Shown here: one piece after another, positions 55,031 through 63,135 of the stretch
Numbering within the stretch: position 1 is the first letter of the stretch
Layout: every line of letters begins with the position of its first letter
Assembly: GCA_026168455.1 (NCBI GenBank)
Contig: CM047429.1
Location: 34,890,066-34,954,065, forward strand
From: Theocolax elegans
Lineage: Eukaryota; Arthropoda; Insecta; Hymenoptera; Cerocephalidae
Direction: 5' to 3'
DNA: 64,000 bases
The notes under the pieces: model-generated
The model's input: only the letters and a program-made list of their open reading frames with translations
Databases searched by the model: none
Told to the model about the DNA's origin: nothing
Program-made: the position numbers and the translations under genes

Positions 55031-55312
55031 GCCAGGCAGTAGTTTATTGTGAAATTTATTAGCAAATTTGTTAAAAATAATTTAAACTCTGTATTGCTTC
55101 CTGATCAAAGTAAGACAGGACTTACTTTTGGCATCCGGTTTTGTGCTTTAGCGGTTAGCTTAGGTAGAAGCAAAACCCAGTTACGCGGATTGGACATTTG
55201 GCAAGTAACGCCAAAGTTAAATATTCGACAGCATATAACCTTGCACACACATAGTGCGTCAAGCCAGCGAGGCTACTTACTGTTAAACGTATAAACGACG
55301 CTACAACTGAAG

Positions 55313-57178
55313 ATGGCCGCTCAGCAGAAAGACGTCGATAGTCAAATCGATGCATGGATCGAGACGCTCACCAGGGAGCAAATCGAACTACACCTGGACG
55401 CCTTGAACCTAAAATCGGCAGGCTCGGTTCATAGGAAAGCCGAGCGACTCCACCAGTGGATATTAGGAAATTATTCGGCCCAGGAGTTTAACCAGGAGGA
55501 AGACGAAGCCACAGCAGTTCGCAGCCGTCTCCAACGGAGAAATAGGTGGCTGCAGATGCTAGGTGAACATCAAGACGAGGAGTCTGATGAACCTAGCCCA
55601 GATCAGGAAGTGTATCTGGTACTGCGGGAGAACGCTGCGGTTAAAGATAACCTGCACAGGACGGTGCAGGATTTCGATGACGTCGAGCTAGATGAAACGA
55701 CGTCAGCCGCGACCAATACAGAGCCTCAACCCGAACGAGAGGAAGAATGGCTGTCATTGGTCTCAGAAGAGGGAAACATTTTTAAAATCCCTCGATCGTT
55801 CTCCCAGACCTTGGTGCAGCTTATCAAAAAAGTGAATGACCTCACTGTAAAGGTAGATAAGCTGATGTCCGAGCGCACTCAAACCGCTCACAGCACGAGA
55901 TTGGACGGTGCCAACCAATCTCACCATGTGCAATTTCAGGACACATATACGTGTTATGGTCCTGATGTGAGCGAGATAGGTGAGGCGCAAGTAAATGGCG
56001 AGCAACAACGCGCAAGCGCCCCTCAGTCTAAGCCTGATGGAGCTTGGAAGGGGGGGAATGCGCGCGAATCCCAGAGGATTCCTCAAGCGCGCAGCTCGCC
56101 AAACAGGGATCGGACATTCTCAACACCAAGCTTCTCGACGTCATCGAGGTTGAATGGGACACCTCGAGACGTCGGCGGCATTGTGAGGAAGTGGCAGGTC
56201 AAGTTCTCTGGCGACAAGAGCCAGAGCATCGACGCCTTCCTAACCAGGATCGAGGATTGCAGGATCCTGGCCAACCTGTCAGAGGACGAGTTATTGCCGT
56301 CACTCTCGGAACTTCTGACAGACACTGCCGCCACGTGGTACCAGAACGAGAAACACAAGTGGCACTCCTGGCAAGATTTCGTGACTTCGGGTAAACGTTG
56401 GTACGGAATGAGCCAACGTTTCCAGCAGAGGATCATCGCCGAGTCCAACGCACGGACTCAAGGACCCGATGAACCGGTTAGGGACTATATGACGTGCTCT
56501 ATCGCAATAATGCGAAAGATAGTCCCTACGCCGACTGAAGCGCAGCAGCTCGATCATGTGTATCGGAACATGCTGCCACAGCTTCAACGGCTGTTCAAGA
56601 GAGCGGAAGTGAGCTCAATTGAGCAAATGCTGGACCTCGTCACGGAAGCGGAGCAGACGATAGAAGGTGAAAAAGTATATCGTCCACCACCTACGGAGGA
56701 AGGGTCTCTGCTTCCCGAAATGGCGTATAAGCCAAAGCGGAAAAAAGGTTCGCCGAAGGCTAAGGTAGCGGCCGCTGAGGTAAGCCCGGCCAAACCAAGC
56801 GAGCCAGACGTCGTCGACCGCATCGCAAAGATGCTGGAGGATGCGCTGCGGCCCATCGTCTCCCAATTGGCGTCGACGACCCGACAGTCACGTAGGAGAA
56901 GCCCAAGGTCTGGCTCTCCTAAGAAAGGCTCGCCGGCCAACCGATCTCCGAAGAGTAGGAGGTCTGGCAAACCTAATGGCCCGAGCAAGAGCTTCGGACA
57001 CCGGCAGGAGAAGAAGAGCGCTAGTCCAACGAGGGAAAAAGGAAAGGAACAGCCGAAAAACCGAATGGGCTCGACTTTCGATCCGACTAAGCCTCTTACC
57101 TGCAAGGGCTGTGGGAAAATTGGATATTCCCTCAGGTACTGTCCGGTGTGCTCGGGAAACGCCAAAGGGAGCGGATAA
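55313..57178 (+). CDS. gag: G5 Gag polyprotein
   Basis: The 621-codon frame starts at ATG 55313. Residues about 20-50 (LTREQIELHLDALNLKSAG...) resemble a SAP motif, a short DNA-binding helix-turn-helix. A coiled-coil-like stretch follows near residue 170. Residues about 290-450 form a retrotransposon Gag capsid domain (KWQVKFSGDKSQSIDAFL ... WHSWQDF ... NMLPQLQRLF). The C-terminal 130 residues are Lys/Ser/Arg-rich, with repeated SPRSGSPKKGSP-like words. Near residue 597 is one finger, CKGCGKIGYSLRYCPVC, with Tyr where a classical knuckle has His. The frame is intact and overlaps pol in the -1 frame at its very end. Gag packages element RNA in cytoplasmic particles. Confidence 0.9.
   Translation: MAAQQKDVDSQIDAWIETLTREQIELHLDALNLKSAGSVHRKAERLHQWILGNYSAQEFNQEEDEATAVRSRLQRRNRWLQMLGEHQDEESDEPSPDQEVYLVLRENAAVKDNLHRTVQDFDDVELDETTSAATNTEPQPEREEEWLSLVSEEGNIFKIPRSFSQTLVQLIKKVNDLTVKVDKLMSERTQTAHSTRLDGANQSHHVQFQDTYTCYGPDVSEIGEAQVNGEQQRASAPQSKPDGAWKGGNARESQRIPQARSSPNRDRTFSTPSFSTSSRLNGTPRDVGGIVRKWQVKFSGDKSQSIDAFLTRIEDCRILANLSEDELLPSLSELLTDTAATWYQNEKHKWHSWQDFVTSGKRWYGMSQRFQQRIIAESNARTQGPDEPVRDYMTCSIAIMRKIVPTPTEAQQLDHVYRNMLPQLQRLFKRAEVSSIEQMLDLVTEAEQTIEGEKVYRPPPTEEGSLLPEMAYKPKRKKGSPKAKVAAAEVSPAKPSEPDVVDRIAKMLEDALRPIVSQLASTTRQSRRRSPRSGSPKKGSPANRSPKSRRSGKPNGPSKSFGHRQEKKSASPTREKGKEQPKNRMGSTFDPTKPLTCKGCGKIGYSLRYCPVCSGNAKGSG
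57154..57160 (+). promoter_or_regulatory. -1 frameshift slippery site, G5 gag-pol
   Basis: GGGAAAC lies in gag phase as G GGA AAC, 18 nt before the gag stop, with the pol frame open in -1. The downstream structure is less clear than in the other elements. A stem of AACAGGGAC (57177-57185) with GTCCC plus CTGTT (57210-57221, bulged) starts 16 nt away; a 4-bp GCGG/CCGC is nearer. Confidence 0.75.
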
Positions 57179-60100
57179 CAGGGACGAAAACCGCGACCCA
57201 AGAGCTTGAGTCCCCGCTGTTCCAGGTGAGTTCGGGACAGACCCGCTCCAACCGAGAGTATGGTCCAGAGAGGAGCGGAAATGGGCCTCAAAAGAAGGAA
57301 CGGTCCCAAGAAGCAAGCAGACCAACCTCATCCTATAAACCAGAGGATGAGAGTCGTTGGTGGCTTCTCGTGGAAATTGGGGGCTTTCGTATAAGAGCCT
57401 TATACGATCCCGGAGCTTCCACGACCGTGATGGGACCCAGCGGTCTGCAAATCGCCGCGGCATTGGGCAAGGAGCTCATTGTGGCGAACGCCGGACGCGT
57501 CAAGATGGCGGATGGTAGTTACCAACCGCTAAACGGTCATGTGATCTTACCTTTCACTGTCGGGAAGGAGACACATGAAATAAGGGTAGCGATCATACCA
57601 AATCTTGACGCCGAATGCTACGTAGGAGTAAATTTCGTACGAGCATTCAGAGCCATATTGGATCCGGATAGCGACCGCCTGTTCCTCAAAGACAGCAAGC
57701 AGCAGATCAACCTCGAAGTTGCTGGAATAGGGGGTATGGCCACCCTCTCGTCCGCTGGGATAGCGGACGCAACCGAGGCAGAAAGGGAAGAGCTGCGAGA
57801 GCTTGTAAGCAAAGTGCTGTCTAATACTTCTCCCAAAATCGGGCGAACCCAACTCATCGAGCACTCGATTGACGTGGGATCAGCTCGCCCGATAAAGCAG
57901 AAGTATTACCCGGTGTCGGAGAAGATCCAGGAGGAGATGCACCGCCAGGTCCGAGAGATGCTAGATTTAGAGATCATAGAGCCCTCGGACAGCGGTTGGT
58001 CAAGCCCCGTGGTGATGGTACGCAAGGAGAACGGATCACGTCGGTTTTGCATTGACTTTAGGAAAGTCAATGCGCTAACGAAGCCAGACGCTTATCCCCT
58101 CCCGTTCATGCAGGATATCTTACGCAAGTTGAAGAGATGTCGGTACATTAGTACTCTGGACATGAACTCAGCGTATCATCAAATACCTCTCCAGAAGGAA
58201 TCGCGTCCTTATACGGCTTTCACAGTCCCGGGGATGGGACTGTATCAGTTTAAGCGGATGCCGTACGGATTGGCATACGCCGGCGCGACCTTCCAACGCA
58301 TGATTGACCAAGTGGTTGGTCCTGATCTCGAGCCCAATGCCTTTTCTTACCTCGATGATATTATTATAGTCACCGAGACATTTGAAGGGCACAAGAAGTA
58401 TCTCGAGATGGTGCTGAAAAGACTGACCGAAGCTAACTTGACAGTGAATAAGGACAAGTGTGTCTTTTGTCAAGATGAGGTGAGATATCTTGGCGTGCTG
58501 GTCAACAGGGATGGAATTCGTCCCGACCCAGCCAAGACAGAGCCTATAAGGATTTATCCGGCTCCCAAGAACCTCAAACAGCTTCGACGATTCCTCGGCA
58601 TGGCGTCGTGGTATCGGCGTTTTATGCCGGATTACGCCACGATTGCCGAGCCACTTACCCGTCTAACAAAGAAGAACCAAGGGTACGAGTGGTTAGATGA
58701 ACAGGAACAAGCCTTTCAGCAACTGAAGGCCCTGATCATGACTGCTCCAGTTCTTCAACGTCCCAGTGCAGATGGACTGTTTAGCCTGCACACGGACGCG
58801 AGCGATACCGGCATAGGAGCCGTGCTCGTCCAAGAGATAGACGGAGAGGAAAGAGTCATTGAGTTTGCCAGTCGCATTCTCACAGCACCCGAGAAGAATT
58901 ATAGCGTTACGGAGAGGGAATGCTTGGCCGTGGTCTGGGCTATTAATAAGTTCAGACCTTACATCGAAGGGTACCACTTCAAAGTGATAACGGATCACAG
59001 TAGTCTTCGATGGTTGTGTAATATGAGAAATCCAACCAGCCGACTAGCGAGATGGGCTTTAGAGCTTCAAGCTCATGACTTTGTCGTCGAGCACAGAAAA
59101 GGAGCTCTGCATCACGTTCCCGATGCCCTATCTCGCATGTATGAAGACGACGAGCCTACCGTAGCAGCAATGTCGTGGGCTCAAACTACTGAAGATCCTT
59201 GGTACCTAGACTGGATCAAGAACGTTTCCGACAGACCCCGTGATTTCCCCGACTGGAAAATAGTTGGAGGAAATCTATACATCTATCGCCCCGACACGGA
59301 GTTAGAGGAAGTGATGGATGATGAGCAAGCATGGAAGCTGGTCGTACCCGTAGAGAATCGACACTCTATTCTGAGAGAGTGTCACGATGACCCCTCAGCT
59401 GGCCATCTCGGAAGGGAAAAGACATTCGCCCGCGTGGCCCAAAACTATTATTGGCCACGGTTTTACGCAGAAGTTGCGGATTACGTCAGGCGATGTCAAG
59501 TGTGCCAGCAATGTAAGGTCGAGCAACGTGCTCCCTCAGGGTTAATGGGTCACCGTCAATCGGACAGACCATGGCAGGTGGTAGCAGGAGATATCACTGG
59601 CCCGCTTCCACGCTCTAGCCGAGGATACGAATACATCCTAGTATTCCAGGATTTATTCACGCGCTGGATTGAAGCAATCCCGATAAGAAAAGCTAACGCG
59701 AAGACGATAGTCCGCGAGCTTCACGAACGAGTGATTAACCGGTTCGGCACCCCGGAAGTATTTCATTCGGACAACGGGACCGAGTTTAAAAATAAACTCG
59801 TAGACGAATACCTTGAATCTAAGGGAGTGTATCATTCGACGACACCCCCTTATCACGCACAGGCCAATCCTGTCGAGAGGGCCAATCGGACCCTTAAGAC
59901 AATGGTGGCGTCGTATATCCAGGATAAGCACAGCGACTGGGACGACAAGCTGCCAGAGTTAGTCTTTGCACTAAACACAGCAGTGCAAAGTTCTACTGGA
60001 TGGAGCCCGGCTATGCTGAACTATGGTCGCCAACCCGAGGCGCCTAGTACAGCTCGTCGAGAGCAAGACCGGCTTGCCCAGCAACAGTTTGAGTTCCGTC

Positions 60101-60765
60101 GCCTGCAGGATTGGAACGACAAAATCAAACAGTTGCCAAGACTGCACGAGAACGCAAGTCGTCAGTCGGCTGCCAGCAAGGCCCGGCAAGCCGAAATCTT
60201 CAACTCACGACGGAGGCCAGCGGAATTCGAGGTAGGAGATCTGGTGTGGAAACGCAACCGGATCCTCTCGTCCAGCGCACAAGGTATCTCGGCTAAGCTT
60301 GCTCCGAAATATGCAGGGCCATATCTGATCATCAGTAGGAAAGGCATGAATACCTACGTTATACAAGATGATCAAGGGGGCCAAGAGGTATCTCATATAG
60401 AGCATCTGAAGAGATACGTCCCCGAAGATGAGGCTGAGCCAAACGATGAAGAGCAACCTACGAGATCTCAACCGTCGAGGGATCAACAGGTGAAGTGCGA
60501 CCCACCTGTAGCGAGCGAAGCCTCCCCTGCGAGGGAGTATAATGCGAGCGAGTCACCTAGCGAAGGGACTCGATGTAAACCGCGTAAGACGTCGCGTACG
60601 TCCTTAGATAGGGCCCCCGCTACCAAACGACCACGTGGTCGTCCCCGGAAAGCGAATGCGACCGTGCGACGCCGATCCCCAGTAACACGGCAATTAGATG
60701 CGCAGCCAGAAACTGTTCCCCTTAGACGAGGACGAGGGCGTCCTCGTGGATCGAAATCCAAATAA
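57160..60765 (+). CDS. pol: G5 Pol polyprotein (PR-RT-RNase H-INT) with AT-hook tail
   Basis: The frame is entered by -1 frameshifting and unbroken for about 1200 codons. Aspartic protease: ALYDPGASTTV near 57400 (DPGA). RT: RRFCIDFRKVNA, ISTLDMNSAYHQI (motif A), FSYLDDIIIV (motif C, near 58345), FLGMASWYRRFM. RNase H: HTDASDTGIGAVL near 58792, SVTERECLAVVWAI, ITDHSSLRW, PDALSRM. Integrase: HHCC (ECHDDPSAGH ... CQVCQQC), DDE core (AGDITGPL near 59588, HSDNGTEF near 59767, NPVERANR near 59868), and a GPY/F-type module (KYAGPYLII). The C-terminus carries two AT-hook-like motifs, PRGRPRK (60631-60651) and RGRGRPRGSK (60727-60756), before the stop. All catalytic residues are present. Confidence 0.93.
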   Translation, partial: RQRERITGTKTATQELESPLFQVSSGQTRSNREYGPERSGNGPQKKERSQEASRPTSSYKPEDESRWWLLVEIGGFRIRALYDPGASTTVMGPSGLQIAAALGKELIVANAGRVKMADGSYQPLNGHVILPFTVGKETHEIRVAIIPNLDAECYVGVNFVRAFRAILDPDSDRLFLKDSKQQINLEVAGIGGMATLSSAGIADATEAEREELRELVSKVLSNTSPKIGRTQLIEHSIDVGSARPIKQKYYPVSEKIQEEMHRQVREMLDLEIIEPSDSGWSSPVVMVRKENGSRRFCIDFRKVNALTKPDAYPLPFMQDILRKLKRCRYISTLDMNSAYHQIPLQKESRPYTAFTVPGMGLYQFKRMPYGLAYAGATFQRMIDQVVGPDLEPNAFSYLDDIIIVTETFEGHKKYLEMVLKRLTEANLTVNKDKCVFCQDEVRYLGVLVNRDGIRPDPAKTEPIRIYPAPKNLKQLRRFLGMASWYRRFMPDYATIAEPLTRLTKKNQGYEWLDEQEQAFQQLKALIMTAPVLQRPSADGLFSLHTDASDTGIGAVLVQEIDGEERVIEFASRILTAPEKNYSVTERECLAVVWAINKFRPYIEGYHFKVITDHSSLRWLCNMRNPTSRLARWALELQAHDFVVEHRKGALHHVPDALSRMYEDDEPTVAAMSWAQTTEDPWYLDWIKNVSDRPRDFPDWKIVGGNLYIYRPDTELEEVMDDEQAWKLVVPVENRHSILRECHDDPSAGHLGREKTFARVAQNYYWPRFYAEVADYVRRCQVCQQCKVEQRAPSGLMGHRQSDRPWQVVAGDITGPLPRSSRGYEYILVFQDLFTRWIEAIPIRKANAKTIVRELHERVINRFGTPEVFHSDNGTEFKNKLVDEYLESKGVYHSTTPPYHAQANPVERANRTLKTMVASYIQDKHSDWDDKLPELVFALNTAVQSSTGWSPAMLNYGRQPEAPSTARREQDRLAQQQFEFRRLQDWNDKIKQLPRLHENASRQSAASKARQAEIFNSRRRPAEFEVGDLVWKRNRILSSSAQGISAKLAPKYAGPYLIISRKGMNTYVIQDDQGGQEVSHIEHLKRYVPEDEAEPNDEEQPTRSQPSRDQQVKCDPPVASEASPAREYNASESPSEGTRCKPRKTSRTSLDRAPATKRPRGRPRKANATVRRRSPVTRQLDAQPETVPLRRGRGRPRGSKSK

Positions 60766-60796
60766 AGAACAGTGTCGTTTGAAACGATGGGCCATA

Positions 60797-60822
60797 ACCT
60801 GAGATCATGATTTTTGTTGCAG
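60797..60822 (+). promoter_or_regulatory. Candidate 3' splice site before G5 ORF3
   Basis: CATAAC (branch-point-like), then TGATTTTTGTTGCAG ending at 60822, directly abuts the ORF3 ATG at 60823. This is the arrangement of a spliced downstream gene. Confidence 0.65.
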
Positions 60823-61818
60823 ATGATCATCGAGGTTGAGCAGGAAGCCCTGGAGTTCCTCCTCGCCAGGATGATAGACACCCTGGCCAGCCACGGCGAG
60901 ATGCAGACGGCGGAAGTCCTGTCTGCTGTAGTTGCTGCCGTAGATCATCGGCAGCAACAGCTCCAGGAGGAGCATCGCCGTGGCCAGGAGGATATCGCCG
61001 CCGTCGTCCTAGAAGAGGTCCTGGAGGACGGTCAGGGCCAGGACACGGCCTATGTAGCGACCCCTGCGGACCGCTTAAGACAAGCGAAAGGGACGATACC
61101 CATGCCCTCTCCGCCGAAGCCAGCACCCACGACTGAAGAGCGGATGGAGAAGGAGGGCAATTCGGTGTCGGATCGTCCGCAGGGGAAGACTGAACCGGAA
61201 CCGGCCAACAACAGACCCCAGCTCCGTCGTCCCCACTCCAACGGGTCCCAACCCGCAACCTCTGCGGTGACAGAGGAGCGACCCAAGACGCAGGAAGAGG
61301 AGTGGCAGGAGACGGAGGCTGCCCTCAGGCACATGAAAGCCCTGAGGGTTCAGCTACGGGTAGCCGAACAAGAGGCCTTGGCGAAGTTTGATGCGTTTGC
61401 CGAGGCTCATCCGACGGCTCCCATCACCAAGGGTGTCTGGGCTGAGCGAGTTCAGGACCTCAAAAGGGAGCGAGAGGTCCTGGCAACGTTCCGGGCTCAG
61501 CAGCGCGAGGCCAAAGAAAAGGCGGCGGCAGAAGAGAGGAAGCGTGAGGAAGAGCGCCAGCAGCGGCTGAGGGCTGAGGCAGCCTATAGGCAGGCTGCTG
61601 AAGAGCACCGGCGTCTCCAGCAGAAAGCGGATGACGCTAAAAGAAGAGCCGCTGAGCTGGAGGCGCGGCTGCAGGCTCAGCCCTCCCCGAGCGGAACGAG
61701 CGGCTACAAGGAACCGAAGTGTCCGCTCTGCCGCTGCAAAGGGGTCGTTGACCCAAAGAAATGCCCTCGCTTCAAGGCGCACGCCGAAATCAAGGCGGGG
61801 CGCAGGAGGCAGGGCTGA
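60823..61818 (+). CDS. G5 ORF3, coiled-coil protein with a Cys-rich end, unknown function
   Basis: The 331-codon frame starts at ATG 60823, 57 bp after the pol stop; upstream codons in this frame lie in the splice-acceptor tract. It has no signal peptide and no membrane segment, so it is not an envelope. Residues 1-75 are acidic and helical, and 80-155 are Pro/Ser-rich and disordered. Residues about 157-285 form a long Glu/Lys/Arg/Ala-rich coiled coil. The C-terminus has a small Cys cluster (CPLCRCKG ... KKCPRFKAH) and a basic end (KAGRRRQG). The Cys cluster resembles the C-terminal finger of Gag in G2 and G5, so it may bind nucleic acid. It sits where retroviruses carry env. Its role is unknown to me; an accessory or second Gag-like protein is possible. 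Confidence 0.78.
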   Translation: MIIEVEQEALEFLLARMIDTLASHGEMQTAEVLSAVVAAVDHRQQQLQEEHRRGQEDIAAVVLEEVLEDGQGQDTAYVATPADRLRQAKGTIPMPSPPKPAPTTEERMEKEGNSVSDRPQGKTEPEPANNRPQLRRPHSNGSQPATSAVTEERPKTQEEEWQETEAALRHMKALRVQLRVAEQEALAKFDAFAEAHPTAPITKGVWAERVQDLKREREVLATFRAQQREAKEKAAAEERKREEERQQRLRAEAAYRQAAEEHRRLQQKADDAKRRAAELEARLQAQPSPSGTSGYKEPKCPLCRCKGVVDPKKCPRFKAHAEIKAGRRRQG

Positions 61819-61992
61819 GAGCCATCAGGAGGCAACGGCCCAATCCTCCAAATGTAAATGTAAATGTAAATAGATACTTTTTGTTTTTTATTAAAGTTTT
61901 ATAATAAAAAAAAATAAGGTGTACCTCCTGATTATTTATCCTCTTTCCTGTTCCTCGCGGTACAGAGTCCACATACAGAGTATGCGGAATCT

Positions 61993-62002
61993 GGAAGGGG
62001 GA
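61993..62002 (+). other. G5 polypurine tract
   Basis: GGAAGGGGGA lies immediately before the 3' LTR start at 62003, as expected for plus-strand priming. Between ORF3 and this tract, 61819-61992, there is only a short 3' region with a TGTAAA triple repeat (61853-61870). Confidence 0.85.
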
Positions 62003-63114
62003 TATAACGGTAAGCGAGTTACCGATCAGGTGAGTAACTGAAAAGAGTATCGACAGCGCGGCGCGCGCGAGAATCGTGCGCAGTAGGGTATCGTTAGAGA
62101 GTTCGCGCGCGATCGGCAACAACAAGGTGTGTTGACAATTGCCGAGTGATTTTTACGGGATAAAAAGTGATTAGACTGGTGCAGTTCGTGTGTGGGTGTG
62201 AGGTTTTTCTCCCCACCAACCTCCACGTCGGCGTGCGGAGCAGCACGGCCCCGAGAAAGGCAGAAGGAAGGAAGCCAAGAGCCGGCCGCCTCCCCGACCG
62301 TTGGAGTGAGAGAGAGAGATAAGCACGAGGACGAGCTGTCTCTCCTTTGCCCAGTCGTTTCCCGCCGAGGCGCGATATATAGACAAACGGTAAGTGGTGC
62401 ACCACATTTAGACCCGCGTGTCTACTGAATATTTCGCGTCCCGATTTACCTGGTACGGTCCAGGTGAGGAAGCGTTCCTCCTTTCCCCCCTCTCGTGACA
62501 ATACCCGCACGGATAGAAAGGTCGGTGGTTCGCGGGAACCACTTCACGAGAGAAGGCGCGCGTGACGTAGTAAGTTTCTACGTAAAAGCTCTCTACGTCA
62601 GTGATTCATACGTCACACGGTGTGACGTATGCCATCAGGTTAAGCAGCCGATCATATCCGGATCGGTTGCTCGTAATCGACTGTTAAATAGATTTTAACC
62701 GATTCTTTTCGCGCTGACCTCGGGGGTAGTCATCGGTACGACTCCCCGCAAATTGTTAAAGTTCATTTATTGTTTATTTATTAATATTTATTTGTTAATT
62801 TAATAAATTGACTCGGCGAGACAATCTTTCTCGCCGATTAACAATAATATTGATTGTTGATAGTATTTTACCGGTTAACGTCCTATCCTACGAATACCGC
62901 CCTCTCCGGTGTCTATCCTAGTTGGCAATTTTGGGCATAGGGCCCAACACACGGTATATAAGTCAAACGGAGTGTTTGACGTTGTTAACGGCATTGCACG
63001 GGAATCAAAGGGATTCCCGGCCGCATCGTGGGACTGCACACTTAAGGTTGGTAAGTTGGGACAGATTGGGCCTAACCGTGGGCCTTACGTATCCCCAGTA
63101 CCCACCCCGTTACA
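62003..63114 (+). repeat. G5 3' LTR (1112 bp)
   Basis: It is nearly identical to 51951-53075 minus the 13-bp CG-rich segment. It ends CCGTTACA and is followed by ATAT. Confidence 0.9.
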
Positions 63115-63135
63115 ATATATATATATATATATATA
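63115..63135. repeat. (AT)n microsatellite
   Basis: About 21 bp of alternating A and T directly after G5. A matching (AT)n tract lies directly before G5 at 51938-51950, so G5 sits inside an (AT)n stretch. Confidence 0.85.

Larger units (their letters stand above)
52551..55286 (+). repeat. Direct duplication spanning G5 LTR end and leader
   Basis: The segment from 52551 to 54052 is repeated from 54053 to about 55286 (offset 1502 at the start). The second copy lacks about 265 bp (equivalent to about 53050-53325), the very stretch with the LTR end and primer-binding site. Differences between copies are mostly single-base indels. Gag follows only the second copy. Confidence 0.85.
51951..63114 (+). 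mobile_element. G5, nearly intact Ty3/gypsy element with a third ORF
   Basis: LTRs of 1125 bp (51951-53075) and 1112 bp (62003-63114) begin TATAACGG and end CCGTTACA. They differ by one 13-bp indel and about three substitutions seen by eye. ATAT flanks both sides, but inside an (AT)n tract, so the target duplication is suggestive only. The internal region carries a primer-binding site, a leader with a large duplication, gag, a frameshift site, a 1205-codon unbroken pol, ORF3 and a polypurine tract. All three genes are open, so the element may be active. Confidence 0.92.

Noticed and set aside
60823..61818. G5 ORF3 as an envelope gene
   Set aside because: It has no signal peptide, no hydrophobic segment and a long coiled coil; only its position resembles env.
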